NCBI GenBank assembly: GCA_965279125.1
Contig: CBDIHL010000037.1
Span: 62,001 to 126,000 of the forward strand
DNA from: Dinoroseobacter sp965279125
GTDB lineage: Bacteria > Pseudomonadota > Alphaproteobacteria > Rhodobacterales > Rhodobacteraceae
Direction of reading: 5' to 3'
DNA: 64,000 nt
In this document: positions 16,246 to 25,074 of the stretch, piece by piece
Layout of the letters: every line of letters starts with the position of its first letter
How positions within the stretch are numbered: position 1 is the first letter of the stretch
The notes under the pieces: model-generated
Database searches by the model: none
What the model was told of the DNA's origin: nothing
The model's input: the letters and a program-made list of their open reading frames with translations, nothing else
Position numbers and translations under genes: made by a program

Positions 16246-19119
16246 TCAGGTCTTGTCCTTGAGCCCCATAAGCGCTTGGGCGAAGGGGTTATCGGGATCG
16301 ATCTGCTTTTCGCGTCGTGGCGGACGGGCCTCGAACTTGCGAGGGCCACCGCCGTCGGGCTTGCCGCCTTTACCGCGCGGACCGCCTTTGCCGCCCCCTT
16401 TGCCTTTCGCACCACCGCCTTTGCGGTCGCGATTGCCACCACCGCCCTCGGCGCGTTTGCCGTCGCCTTGGGGGCGACCGCGCCCGGCATTGTGGCGGGG
16501 TTTCGGGGCCCATTTGAAGGTGTAGAACACTTCCATTTCCGGTGCGGGCGCATCCGTCGCGACCGCATCATCTGCCCCAACCGCAGCCTCTGGGCCTTCG
16601 CCCGCCTCGGCCTCGGCCTTCACCTTCGCCAAAGCCTCTTCCGTCGCGGCAGCGGCTTCGGCGGCGATGTCTTCGGCCGACAGCTCTTTCGGCTTCTCGA
16701 CGACCTTCACCTTCTCGCGCTCGCCCTTCTCGGCGGCGTAGCCGAGGCCCGCCATGAGATCAGCGAACTGCTCAAGCGTCATGCCGGTGATCGACAGCAT
16801 ATCGGGTGTGGCCTCAAAACCCGCACGGGTGTCGGACCCGCGCAGCATATCTGCCAGACGCTCCAGCATGTCGATGCGGATCGCACGGGTGCCCGCGGCG
16901 CGGTAGCCGGACTGGGTGTAGTTGGCGACATCGATCCCGTCGATCACGGGGATCGTCACGAGGCCCGGCGGGGGCGACTCGGGGAACACATCAAACCCTT
17001 GATCGAGCGACCAGAGCACCAGCCGCAGCCGTGTCGGCGCGGGTTTCAGCAGCAAAGGCAGGAAGATCGTGAACTGGCCGAACCGGATGCCGTGCTTGCG
17101 CAGCGCACCGCGCGCGTCTTGGTCGAGCGCTTTGACCTCGGATGCCACCTTCTCGCGTGGGATCACGCCCATCGCCTCGACCAGTTGGAAGGCAAAGCCG
17201 CGCGCAAGGCCGGTCAAAGCCTCATCGCGGCTCATGGCCATAAGGGGCTCGAACAACGCGGCGATCTTGCGGTCGATGAAATGCTGCAAGCGGCGCTGGA
17301 CCTTTTGGGCCACGTCTGCACCCGCCTCGTCATCGACAAAGGCGTGAACCTGCGGTTTCAGCGCATCGGCCCCTTTGACCAGCTTGCCAACCGCACGGTC
17401 ACCCCACATGAGGCCACCCTGTTCGGTATAGTCGATCTCGGTATCGGGCGCGTTGTAGAAACGGTCCGCACGCAGATGAAACTCGGGCGCAAGGGCGGCG
17501 ACGGAAGCGGCGCGCAGGGCCTTTTCTTCCTCGGGGCTTGCGGATTTCTCTTGGTGGAAGCGGAACCCATCAAGCTTGCCAATCAGCTCGCCCTCTACCG
17601 TTACTTCACCGTTCTCATTCACCTCGGCCACAAGGCTCTCCTTCTGCTTCAACCGCCGCATGAGCACGCTCGTGCGCCGGTCGACAAATTTTTCCGTCAG
17701 GCACGTATGAAGTGCATCTGACAGGCGGTCTTCTACAGCGCGGGTTTCACCGCGCCAATGGCTTTCGTCTTCAATCCAGCCGTTCCGTTGCGCGACATAT
17801 GTCCATGTGCGGATATAGGCCAGACGTTTCGACAATGTGTCGATATTGCCGTCTGTGCGGTCAATCCGGCCCACTTGTGTTGCAAACCAGCCCTGCGGCA
17901 CCCGGCCTTCGTCATGCAGGAAGCTGAAGATGCGGGTCAGAAGGTTGGCATGCTCGCCTGCGGAAATGCCCCGGAAGTCGGGGATGCGGCATACGTCCCA
18001 CAGGAGCTGCACATCACGCGGATTGCTCAGGCGGCCCGCCACATCAGGTTCCTCGGCCACGGTCTTGAAGGCGATCTGATCGTCGGCCTCGCGCGCGCGG
18101 ACCAGCCATTCGGACTGGGTGTTTTGCGGGTCGGGGGGCGCTTCGAGCGAGGCCATGAGCGTGGCCGCCGTCCCGAACCGCAGCTTGTCGTTGCGCCATT
18201 GCAGGCGCTTGATCGGGGTGAAGCGGCTGTCTTCGATGGCCTTGACGGTCTCGTCGTCGATCAGGCCCGCCTCGCCCGTTACACCGAACGTGCCCGGCGT
18301 TTGGTAGCGCCCTGCCCGACCCGCGATCTGCGCGAGCTCGTTCGGCGCCAGCGGCCGGATGCGCCGTCCGTCGAATTTGGAGGTGGCGGAGAAGGCAATA
18401 TGGCTGACATCGAGGTTGAGGCCCATGCCGATCGCGTCCGTGGCCACCAGAAAATCCACGTCGCCGTTTTGATAGAGCTCCACTTGCGCGTTTCTGGTGC
18501 GCGGGCTGAGTGCGCCCATGACAACAGCACAGCCCCCGCGTTGACGGCGGATCAGCTCGGCCATTGCATAGACCTGATCGACGGAGAACCCGACAATGGC
18601 ACTGCGCGGCTTCATGCGGCTTATCTTCTTGGAGCCTGTGTAGGTGAGTTCCGAGAACCGCTCGCGCTTGAGGAATTGCGCTTTCGGCACAAGGGCCGCG
18701 ATGGCGCTGCGCATGGTGTCGGCGCCCATGAACAGTGTCTCGTGTTGTCCGCGCGCATTCAGCAGCCGATCGGTGAAAACGTGCCCGCGATCCGGGTCGG
18801 CACAAAGCTGGATCTCGTCCACCGCAAGGAAATCCGCGCCGATATCTGTTGGCATCGCCTCGACCGTGGCGACCCAGTATTGGACGCGGTCTGGGACGAT
18901 ACGCTCCTCGCCAGTGATGAGCGCGACCACGGACGGCCCGCGCGCGGCGACGATCTTGTCGTAGACCTCGCGCGCCAGCAATCGCAGCGGCAGGCCGATC
19001 ACGCCGGTCCTGTGGGCCAGCATCCGCTCCAGCGCGTAGTGGGTTTTGCCCGTGTTGGTGGGACCGAGGACCGCAACGATCCGACCGGGCGCAACTCCTG
19101 CGCCGATGCTGCCTGCCAT
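16246..19119 (-). CDS. SUV3/MgpS-like DExD/H-box RNA helicase
   Basis: The 957-residue superfamily 2 helicase has Walker A GPTNTGKTH at residues 19-27, the DEIQ box (FLAVDEIQLCADPDRGHVF), SAT-like segment FSATSKF, and motif VI QIAGRAGRY. This order and the adjacent QLCADPDRGHVFTDRLL are typical of the bacterial SUV3-like family seen throughout alphaproteobacteria. From about residue 800 the protein becomes a charged Lys/Glu stretch and then a Gly/Lys/Arg-rich tail, which probably binds RNA. The S4 protein follows in the same frame after a TGA, so transcription is surely coupled. Confidence 0.9.
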   Translation of the reverse strand: MAGSIGAGVAPGRIVAVLGPTNTGKTHYALERMLAHRTGVIGLPLRLLAREVYDKIVAARGPSVVALITGEERIVPDRVQYWVATVEAMPTDIGADFLAVDEIQLCADPDRGHVFTDRLLNARGQHETLFMGADTMRSAIAALVPKAQFLKRERFSELTYTGSKKISRMKPRSAIVGFSVDQVYAMAELIRRQRGGCAVVMGALSPRTRNAQVELYQNGDVDFLVATDAIGMGLNLDVSHIAFSATSKFDGRRIRPLAPNELAQIAGRAGRYQTPGTFGVTGEAGLIDDETVKAIEDSRFTPIKRLQWRNDKLRFGTAATLMASLEAPPDPQNTQSEWLVRAREADDQIAFKTVAEEPDVAGRLSNPRDVQLLWDVCRIPDFRGISAGEHANLLTRIFSFLHDEGRVPQGWFATQVGRIDRTDGNIDTLSKRLAYIRTWTYVAQRNGWIEDESHWRGETRAVEDRLSDALHTCLTEKFVDRRTSVLMRRLKQKESLVAEVNENGEVTVEGELIGKLDGFRFHQEKSASPEEEKALRAASVAALAPEFHLRADRFYNAPDTEIDYTEQGGLMWGDRAVGKLVKGADALKPQVHAFVDDEAGADVAQKVQRRLQHFIDRKIAALFEPLMAMSRDEALTGLARGFAFQLVEAMGVIPREKVASEVKALDQDARGALRKHGIRFGQFTIFLPLLLKPAPTRLRLVLWSLDQGFDVFPESPPPGLVTIPVIDGIDVANYTQSGYRAAGTRAIRIDMLERLADMLRGSDTRAGFEATPDMLSITGMTLEQFADLMAGLGYAAEKGEREKVKVVEKPKELSAEDIAAEAAAATEEALAKVKAEAEAGEGPEAAVGADDAVATDAPAPEMEVFYTFKWAPKPRHNAGRGRPQGDGKRAEGGGGNRDRKGGGAKGKGGGKGGPRGKGGKPDGGGPRKFEARPPRREKQIDPDNPFAQALMGLKDKT

Positions 19120-19146
19120 GTTGATCTGCCCCTTAAGACGCGTGGA

Positions 19147-19713
19147 TCAGATGTCCACGTCGCCCAAATTCGCCTCAAGTCGTTCTAGCATCTGTTTTAG
19201 GTCGGGGTCGTTGGGATGTATAGCCGCCGCCATCTCGAACGCCCGGTACGCGAGGTCATCCTGACCCAGCGCCTGCATGATCAGGCCGAGGCCTTGGAGG
19301 GCGTTGAAATGGCGCGGCTCCAGCGCCAGCACCCGCTCCACATCTGCCAAGGCTGGCCCGTATTGATCATTGGCGAAAAAGGCGGTGGCGCGCGCGTTCC
19401 AACCTTCGGCAAAGTCGGGGGCGTGGTCGGTCAGGGCCGTCAGATGCTCGATCGCGGCCTCAAATTCTTGCGCCTCCATCGCGTCGCGCCCGCGTTTGAG
19501 CAGCAGGTCCATCGCGGGCGAGCCGCTTTGGGACCATATGCGGGCGATCTGACGCTCGATACTTTCCCACTCGGCCAACTCAGGGGTGGCGAGACGCTCC
19601 AGCAGGGTGTCGATCTGGTCGGCTTGGACCTGCGCTGAAGCGGGCAGGCCTGCGAGGCTCAGGAAAAGTGCCGTGACGACACTGTTGAGGGGGGATGTTA
19701 CGCGCTGCATCAT
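19147..19713 (-). CDS. Exported TPR-repeat protein
   Basis: The 188-residue protein starts with a signal peptide (SVVTALFLSLAGLPASAQ) and has about three tetratricopeptide repeats between residues 75 and 175 (AEGWNARATAFFANDQYGPALAD, HFNALQGLGLIMQALGQDDLAYRAF). Such proteins are periplasmic adaptors. Start at 19713 or the adjacent ATG 19710; neither has a strong ribosome-binding site. It lies 27 bp upstream of the helicase on the same strand. Confidence 0.8.
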   Translation of the reverse strand: MMQRVTSPLNSVVTALFLSLAGLPASAQVQADQIDTLLERLATPELAEWESIERQIARIWSQSGSPAMDLLLKRGRDAMEAQEFEAAIEHLTALTDHAPDFAEGWNARATAFFANDQYGPALADVERVLALEPRHFNALQGLGLIMQALGQDDLAYRAFEMAAAIHPNDPDLKQMLERLEANLGDVDI

Positions 19714-19783
19714 GACCTAAGTGTAACGCGAGCGCGGGCGATGGCGAGTCCCCGTATGATCACAAGCTAAGGAGATTTGAGGC

Positions 19784-20068
19784 ATGAGCGCAGTTATTGA
19801 GAAAGCCGTGGAAGTATTGGCGGCAAAAGTGGGCAGCTTTGACGGGTCGGTCAAGTTTGTGATCGAGGACGAGGGGGCGATCATGCTCGACGATGCGGGC
19901 ATCCGCGCGGGCGACGAGGAAGCCGCCTGCACGCTGACAGCCTCGCGCGAAACGTTCGAAGGGATCATGTCCGGTGATGTAAACGCGACCTCGGCCTTCA
20001 TGACCGGCAAGTTGAAGCTGGACGGCGATATGGGTCAGGCGATGCGCCTTGGTGGGGCGCTGAGCTAG
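19784..20068 (+). CDS. SCP2 sterol-binding domain protein
   Basis: This 94-residue protein is a single SCP2 domain (KFVIEDEGAIMLDD, ACTLTASRETFEGIMSGDVNATSAFMTGKLKLDGDM). SCP2 domains bind lipids in a tunnel; bacterial single-domain members have no fixed role. AGGAG lies about ten bases before the start. The hydrolase gene starts four bases after its stop, so the two form an operon, perhaps acting on the same lipid class (inference). Confidence 0.9.
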   Translation: MSAVIEKAVEVLAAKVGSFDGSVKFVIEDEGAIMLDDAGIRAGDEEAACTLTASRETFEGIMSGDVNATSAFMTGKLKLDGDMGQAMRLGGALS

Positions 20069-20072
20069 GCGC

Positions 20073-21005
20073 ATGGAGACGGCCCCGTATCACGAGGACT
20101 TGGCCGAGGCACCTGCCGGGACCTATGCGGTGTGGGCAAAGGCCTCCGACGGGGTGCGGGTGCGCGTGGCCCTGACGCCGGTTGAGGGCGCGAAGGGCAC
20201 GGTTCTGGTGTTTCCGGGCCGCACCGAGATTGTCGAGAAATACGGGCGCGTGGCTGGACGGCTGGCGGCTGCGGGCTGGGCGAGTGCGTCAGTTGATTGG
20301 CGCGGGCAGGGCTTGGCGGATCGGTTGATTGACGATCCGCTGGTGGGCCATGTCGGGCAGTTCCGCGATTATCAGCGGGATGTGGCGGCGTTTTTGGAGG
20401 TGGTTGCGGCTGAGTTGCCGGGGCCATTGATGTTGATCGGGCATTCCATGGGCGGGGCCATTGGGCTGCGCGCGGTGCTCGACGGGATCGACGTGAAGGC
20501 GGCGGCGTTCTCAGCGCCCATGTGGGGCATCGCGATGCCCGCGCTGCAAAAGCCGATCAACGAGGCGCTTACGTTTTTCCTCGACACCTTCGGGCAAGGT
20601 GCGATGCGCGCGCCCACGACGCCGGTGCGCGGCTATCTTCTGGAGCATCCGTTTGAGGACAACAACCTGACGAATGACCGCGATGCGTGGGACTACATGA
20701 AGCGCCAAGTGGTCGATGTGCCGGGGCTGCGATTGGCCGGCCCGAGTGTGCATTGGGTGCGTGAGGCGGTGGCGGAATGCCGGGCCTTGTTGCGCGCGGC
20801 ACCTCGGGATTTGCCGTTGCTCACCGGGCTTGGGTCGGGCGAGGTGATCGTCTCGAAAGAGGCAATCCGGCAGCGGATGTCGCTCTGGCCGACGGGGGAA
20901 TTGCTGGAGATTAAGGGCGCGCGGCACGAGTTGATGATGGAGAACGCCGAATGGCGCGATCTGTTCGAAGGGCAGGTTTTGCGGCTGTTTGAGGGGGCGT
21001 TATGA
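20073..21005 (+). CDS. Alpha/beta hydrolase, lysophospholipase-like
   Basis: The 310-residue protein has the serine hydrolase nucleophile elbow LIGHSMGGAIGL (serine at about residue 123), a hydrolase-4 style opening (GTVLVFPGRTEIVEKYGRVAGRLAAAGWAS), and a catalytic histidine in GARHELMMEN near the end. It resembles PldB-type lysophospholipases or monoacylglycerol lipases. No signal peptide. The preceding SCP2 gene is four bases upstream. Confidence 0.88.
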   Translation: METAPYHEDLAEAPAGTYAVWAKASDGVRVRVALTPVEGAKGTVLVFPGRTEIVEKYGRVAGRLAAAGWASASVDWRGQGLADRLIDDPLVGHVGQFRDYQRDVAAFLEVVAAELPGPLMLIGHSMGGAIGLRAVLDGIDVKAAAFSAPMWGIAMPALQKPINEALTFFLDTFGQGAMRAPTTPVRGYLLEHPFEDNNLTNDRDAWDYMKRQVVDVPGLRLAGPSVHWVREAVAECRALLRAAPRDLPLLTGLGSGEVIVSKEAIRQRMSLWPTGELLEIKGARHELMMENAEWRDLFEGQVLRLFEGAL

Positions 21006-21046
21006 GGGGTTGAATTTTGCGCGCCAAACTCGCCCATAAGGCGATA

Positions 21047-21168
21047 TCCCTAACAATATGGGAGACTTAGCTTTTGGACACCACACTTAGTAGCTTGCCT
21101 GAAAAAACGACACTAAATGCTGTAACGCCCTAACATTGTTAGGCGTGTTAAGAGTTTGTTAGGGTTAA
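21047..21168. repeat. Paired-palindrome element, copy 3
   Basis: CCCTAACAATATGGG at 21048-21062 is a decayed form of the left palindrome. CCTAACATTGTTAGG at 21129-21143 is the right one, matching 2024-2038 exactly, and a further GTTAGGGTTAAC half-site begins at 21158. It lies between two convergent genes, as copy 2 does. Confidence 0.6.
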
Positions 21169-21208
21169 CGCCTTGCTCAGCACGCCCAAAAACGCCCCGC
21201 CTGCCCCC

Positions 21209-21670
21209 TCAAAGCACGATCTCAAGCAGGGGCAAAACACACCCTTCAATCGCGTCGGACGCTACCTCTCCGACCTGCCGCGCCTTAAAGCGCGCATAGA
21301 ACGGTGCAGCCTGCGGATCGCTTTCGATCAGTACATGGCGCGCGCCCGCCGCAGACGCCACCTGCAATGCCCACCCCATCAAGGTGCTGCCAACCCCGAG
21401 GCCCATCGCACCGGGATCAACGAACAGCTTGTCGATAGAGGCGGTCTCGCCCTCGCACCGGATCGCGGCCACGCCCACCGCCCGCTCAGCGACATCGGCC
21501 ACCTGCCACGTCATCGCTGACAAATCGGCCCGCCGGATCGTCAGAACCGGAACGCAGGCAGCCATGAACGCCGCATCGTAGCCCCAATGCGCTTTGGACC
21601 TGAGGCATAAAGCCGACAGGTCCGGCAAGTCCGCTATATCAGGCGGGCGCAGGGTGACAGGGACGCTCAT
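21209..21670 (-). CDS. GNAT family N-acetyltransferase
   Basis: The 153-residue protein is a single GNAT domain. The acetyl-CoA pocket is read as IDKLFVDPGAMGLGVGSTLMGWAL, in which the usual RxxGxG becomes AMGLGVG, and HVLIESDPQAAPFYARF holds the C-terminal strand and tyrosine. The substrate is not predictable. Same strand as thrS, 43 bp after its stop. Confidence 0.85.
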   Translation of the reverse strand: MSVPVTLRPPDIADLPDLSALCLRSKAHWGYDAAFMAACVPVLTIRRADLSAMTWQVADVAERAVGVAAIRCEGETASIDKLFVDPGAMGLGVGSTLMGWALQVASAAGARHVLIESDPQAAPFYARFKARQVGEVASDAIEGCVLPLLEIVL

Positions 21671-21713
21671 TCAGCCGTCCTGTTTGCGTTGGTATCCGGA
21701 GAGACCCGCTTGG

Positions 21714-23663
21714 CTAGCGCAGATCAGGCGGCGTTGCATCGGCGGACATCAGGGGCAGCAAGTCGTCCAATGCGACCACGCTTGTCTGCTTCTCGCCCAA
21801 ACGCCGCATGGTCACGGTGCGGTCCTCGACCTCCTTGCGGCCCACGGCGAGGATCACCGGCACTTTGCCAAGGCTATGCTCACGCACCTTATAGTTGATC
21901 TTCTCATTGCGAAGATCGGCTTCCGCCCGCACACCTGCGGCCTTAAGCGCGGCAACCGCCTCAAGCACGAACTCATCCGCATCCGACACGATAGAGGCCA
22001 CGACCACCTGACGCGGCGCCAGCCAGAACGGCAGCTTGCCCGCATGTTCCTCGATCAAGATCCCGATGAAGCGCTCGAAAGACCCGAGACAGGCCCGGTG
22101 CAACATCACAGGCCGATGCTTCTCACCGTCCTGACCAATGTAGGTCGCATCCAAGCGCTCGGGCAGCACGAAATCCACCTGATGGGTGCCGCACTGCCAG
22201 TCCCGACCAATCGCATCCGTCAGCACAAATTCCAGCTTCGGGCCGTAGAACGCGCCTTCGCCGGGGTTCATCTCAGGCTCGATCCCAGCTGCCCGCGTGG
22301 CCGATAGCAAAGCTGCCTCCGCCCGGTCCCAAACCTCGTCGCTGCCGGCGCGCTGCTCTGGCCGGTCCGAGAATTTCACGCGGAAGCTTTCAAACCCGAG
22401 GTCTTTATACACAGCCGTCAGGTACTCGATATAGACCGCCGTCTCTTCCTCGATCTGGTCCTCGCGGCAGAAGATATGCCCGTCATCTTGGGTAAAGCCG
22501 CGCACCCGCATGATGCCGTGCAGCGCGCCCGAGGGCTCGTAGCGTGCACAGGACCCGAACTCGGCCATGCGCAGGGGCAGGTCGCGATAGGATTTCAGGC
22601 CCTTGTTGTAGATTTGCACATGGCAAGGGCAGTTCATCGGCTTGAGCGCATTCACGGTCTTTTCGCGCGCATGCTCTTCGTCCACCTCGACGATAAACAT
22701 ATGCTCTTGGTACTTGTCCCAGTGCCCGCTTTCTTCCCACAGGCGGCGGTTCACGACCTGCGGGGTGTTCACCTCGACATAGCCGCCCGCGCGTTGGCGC
22801 CGCCGCATGTAGTCTTGCAGCTCGGTATAGATCGTCCAGCCATTGGGGTGCCAGAAGACCTGACCGGGGGCCTCTTCCTGCATGTGGTAGAGGTCCATCT
22901 CCCGGCCAAGGCGTCGGTGATCGCGCTTTTCGGCCTCTTCAAGGAAATGGAGGTGCTGTTTCAGTTGCTCGCGGTTCTGGAACGCCACGCCATAGATACG
23001 CTGTAACTGGTCGCGATCAGAATCGCCGCGCCAATATGCGCCCGAGACCCGCATCAGTTTGAACGCATCGGCAGGCAATTGCCCTGTGTGCTGCAAATGC
23101 GGGCCCCGGCACAGGTCCTGCCACTCGCCATGCCAATACATGCGGATCGGTTGGCCATCGTCGGGGATCATGCCCACAAGTTCGACCTTAAAGTGCTCGC
23201 CGCGCGCCTCATAGTAGCTAATCGCATCCTCACGCGACCACACTTCCGTGCGCACCTTGTCGCGCAGGTTGATGATCTCTTTCATCTTCGCCTCGATCCG
23301 GCCGAGGTCTTCGGGCGTGAACGGCTCGGCGCGGTCAAAGTCATAGTACCAGCCGTTCTCGATCACGGGGCCGATGGTCACTTTCACATCCGGCCAGATT
23401 TCCTGCACGGCGCGGGCCATGACATGGGCAAAGTCGTGGCGGATCAGCTCCAAAGCCGGAGCCTCATCTTTCATCGTGTTGATGGCGATCGAAGCGTCGG
23501 CGTTCAGAGGCCACGCCAAATCCCAATGCGCCCCATCGACCGTGGCCGAGATCGCCTTCTTGCCAAGGGAGGTCGCAATCGCAGAGGCCACTTCGCCGGG
23601 TGTTACCCCAGCTTCAAATTCGCGCGCATTGCCATCGGGAAAGGTCAGGGAAATGGGGGCCAT
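21714..23663 (-). CDS. thrS: Threonyl-tRNA synthetase
   Basis: This class II synthetase of 649 residues has the N-terminal TGS domain (MAPISLTFPDGNAREFEAG), the editing domain with HDFAHVMARAVQEIWPDVK, the catalytic core with MNCPCHVQIYNKG, ARYEPSGALHGIMRVRGFTQDD and a C-terminal anticodon-binding domain. GAGGAG lies eight bases before the start at 23663, which is why the 10-residue longer frame to 23693 is rejected. Confidence 0.97.
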   Translation of the reverse strand: MAPISLTFPDGNAREFEAGVTPGEVASAIATSLGKKAISATVDGAHWDLAWPLNADASIAINTMKDEAPALELIRHDFAHVMARAVQEIWPDVKVTIGPVIENGWYYDFDRAEPFTPEDLGRIEAKMKEIINLRDKVRTEVWSREDAISYYEARGEHFKVELVGMIPDDGQPIRMYWHGEWQDLCRGPHLQHTGQLPADAFKLMRVSGAYWRGDSDRDQLQRIYGVAFQNREQLKQHLHFLEEAEKRDHRRLGREMDLYHMQEEAPGQVFWHPNGWTIYTELQDYMRRRQRAGGYVEVNTPQVVNRRLWEESGHWDKYQEHMFIVEVDEEHAREKTVNALKPMNCPCHVQIYNKGLKSYRDLPLRMAEFGSCARYEPSGALHGIMRVRGFTQDDGHIFCREDQIEEETAVYIEYLTAVYKDLGFESFRVKFSDRPEQRAGSDEVWDRAEAALLSATRAAGIEPEMNPGEGAFYGPKLEFVLTDAIGRDWQCGTHQVDFVLPERLDATYIGQDGEKHRPVMLHRACLGSFERFIGILIEEHAGKLPFWLAPRQVVVASIVSDADEFVLEAVAALKAAGVRAEADLRNEKINYKVREHSLGKVPVILAVGRKEVEDRTVTMRRLGEKQTSVVALDDLLPLMSADATPPDLR

Positions 23664-23760
23664 ATCGGCACTCCTCGTCAGTTTGGCGCCCACGGAACGC
23701 CCGGTTGCGGGTTATGTGTGCCGATGACATGAATCCAAGGGCAGCACTTGTCAACGCCGC

Positions 23761-23786
23761 CCCTCTTTTTCTTGCCAAAAATACTC
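23761..23786 (-). terminator. GAGTATTTTTGGCAAGAA motif after the DUF6324-like gene
   Basis: Read on the minus strand, this motif begins 14 bases after the stop codon of the small gene at 23800-24000. It has the same sense orientation and position as the copies at 38563, 60074 and 52970. It has an A/T-rich core but no strong inverted repeat. Confidence 0.5.
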
Positions 23787-23799
23787 AAATAGCGTGGTC

Positions 23800-24000
23800 T
23801 CAGCCGCCCTTACGCTTGCCCATCGCGCGCGCGCGTTCCGCCGCCGCTGTCAGCTCTTCGGCAATCTCAAGCGCCTCGTCAGGCTCAAAGTCCATGGGCA
23901 AATCAATGCCGCCGCCTTCGATATAAAGCCGCACCATCCCCTGATCAGTTGGCCCGATTTGCAGGTTTGCTTCGATTTCGCTCTCGCTGTTGATGCCCAT
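23800..24000 (-). CDS. Small conserved protein, DUF6324-like
   Basis: This 66-residue acidic protein (start MGINSESEIEANLQIGPTDQ) reads like a small family common in Rhodobacteraceae; I recall it as DUF6324 but cannot confirm. The middle VRLYIEGGGIDLPMDFEPDE forms strands and the end is helical and basic. No known function. The start at 24000 is used because the longer in-frame extension reaches into the divergent acetyltransferase gene. Confidence 0.8.
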   Translation of the reverse strand: MGINSESEIEANLQIGPTDQGMVRLYIEGGGIDLPMDFEPDEALEIAEELTAAAERARAMGKRKGG

Positions 24001-24071
24001 GGATGCGGTCCTTTCGCTTGACCCCAGACCTAGTGGGTCCAACATGCGCGGGCAAGCCCGAGCGAGATCCA

Positions 24072-24737
24072 ATGAACCGCACCCAAACACTCCAAGCTCT
24101 GCGCAAAGACATCGCCAGCGCGCCCAAAGTCTCCCTCGACGATATCCCGGCGATGAACGAGGCCGTCACAGACGACGCACTTGGCCGCCTGCGCCACCAT
24201 CTGGCCCCGGAGACCCTCGCGCAAATCCCTGTCACTTACCGAGACCTCGCGCCCGGCGATGCCGGTTGGATCGCGATGCGGTTCGGCGAGCTTTACCGCC
24301 ACCAATTCGGGGTCGATCAAAGCTTCGAGGCTGTGGTGCTGGAGGCCATGTCCGAATACCTGCGCGGCTATGATCGCGCGCGCGATAAGGTCTGGATCGC
24401 CGAGCGGGCAGGCGTCAGGCTCGGCTCCATCATCCTGATGCACACCGAGGATCCAGGCACCGCCAAACTCCGCCTCTTCTTCCTCGACCCGCTCGCACGC
24501 GGGCAAGGGATCGGGACCGCCTTGATGGACCACTGCCTCAGCTTCGCGTGCGCAGCAGGCTACACAAAAGTCACCCTGTGGACCCAAGGTCAGCTCAGCG
24601 CTGCCATCCGGCACTATGAGAAGGCCGGGTTCGTGCAGGTGGCCAGTGACCAGACACCCGCGTTTGGACAAAACTACGACAACCAGACATGGGAGCTGGC
24701 GCTCGAATCAACAGGGTCAGCTCGCAGGACACCCTGA
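24072..24737 (+). CDS. GNAT family acetyltransferase, MarR-like order absent
   Basis: The 221-residue protein has an N-terminal helical part of about 60 residues and then a GNAT domain: KLRLFFLDPLARGQGIGTALMDHCL is the acetyl-CoA loop (about residues 137-161) and WTQGQLSAAIRHYEKAGFVQV the terminal strand and helix. This kind is often found fused behind MarR regulators, but here no winged helix is visible. The start at 24072 is taken because residues encoded before it belong to the divergent promoter gap. Confidence 0.82.
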   Translation: MNRTQTLQALRKDIASAPKVSLDDIPAMNEAVTDDALGRLRHHLAPETLAQIPVTYRDLAPGDAGWIAMRFGELYRHQFGVDQSFEAVVLEAMSEYLRGYDRARDKVWIAERAGVRLGSIILMHTEDPGTAKLRLFFLDPLARGQGIGTALMDHCLSFACAAGYTKVTLWTQGQLSAAIRHYEKAGFVQVASDQTPAFGQNYDNQTWELALESTGSARRTP

Positions 24738-24738
24738 T

Positions 24739-24946
24739 CGGCGGCGCGTCTACGGATGATGACAGCGTGTTCGCTCCCCCAAAGAAAGCTGATCCGATGT
24801 CGCCACAATCACGCTGCTTGGGGAGCGAGGCGATGACATCCTCTCCCTCGGCAATTGCGATACCTGGTCCGACAGGTCGGGGATCGCGGGAGGCGAAGTT
24901 GAACTGACCGGACCGCTCGAATACCGCAAGGAATTCGCGAATTGAC
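24739..24946 (+). pseudogene. Possible remnant of a small frameshifted gene
   Basis: One frame reads GGASTDDDSVFAPPKKADP up to about 24798 and another continues DVATITLLGERGDDILSLGN and ends GPLEYRKEFAN at a TGA at 24944-24946. Joining them needs a one-base shift near 24797. Both parts look more protein-like than random frames. No homologue is recognised, so this is weak. Confidence 0.3.
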
Positions 24947-24997
24947 CCTAGCCCCCCTCTTGCAAACGGCCCTATCCCGCGCTAATCCCCGCACTGT

Positions 24998-25074
24998 GCC
25001 GCCTTAGCTCAGTAGGTTAGAGCGCTTGATTGTGGATCAAGAGGTCCCTGGTTCGAGACCAGGAGGTGGTACCA
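24998..25074 (+). tRNA. tRNA-His (anticodon GTG)
   Basis: The cloverleaf is complete. The acceptor stem pairs GCCGCCT with AGGTGGT with two G-U pairs. The D stem is GCTC/GAGC, the anticodon stem CTTGA/TCAAG with loop TTGTGGA (anticodon GTG), and the T stem CCTGG/CCAGG. CCA is encoded at 25072-25074. The discriminator base is A (25071) and the base before position 1 is T, so the universal G-1:C73 pair of tRNA-His is missing, as known for many alphaproteobacteria. Confidence 0.97.

Noticed and set aside
15745..17721. Long plus-strand frame over the helicase and S4 gene
   Set aside because: The minus strand encodes clear helicase and S4 domains; the plus frame is arginine- and proline-rich shadow.
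21158..21169. CtrA half site GTTAGGGTTAAC
   Set aside because: It lacks the second TTAA at seven bases and belongs to the paired-palindrome element.
24003..24071. N-terminal extension of the GNAT gene
   Set aside because: The residues lie in the divergent promoter gap and do not look conserved; start 24072 is better.
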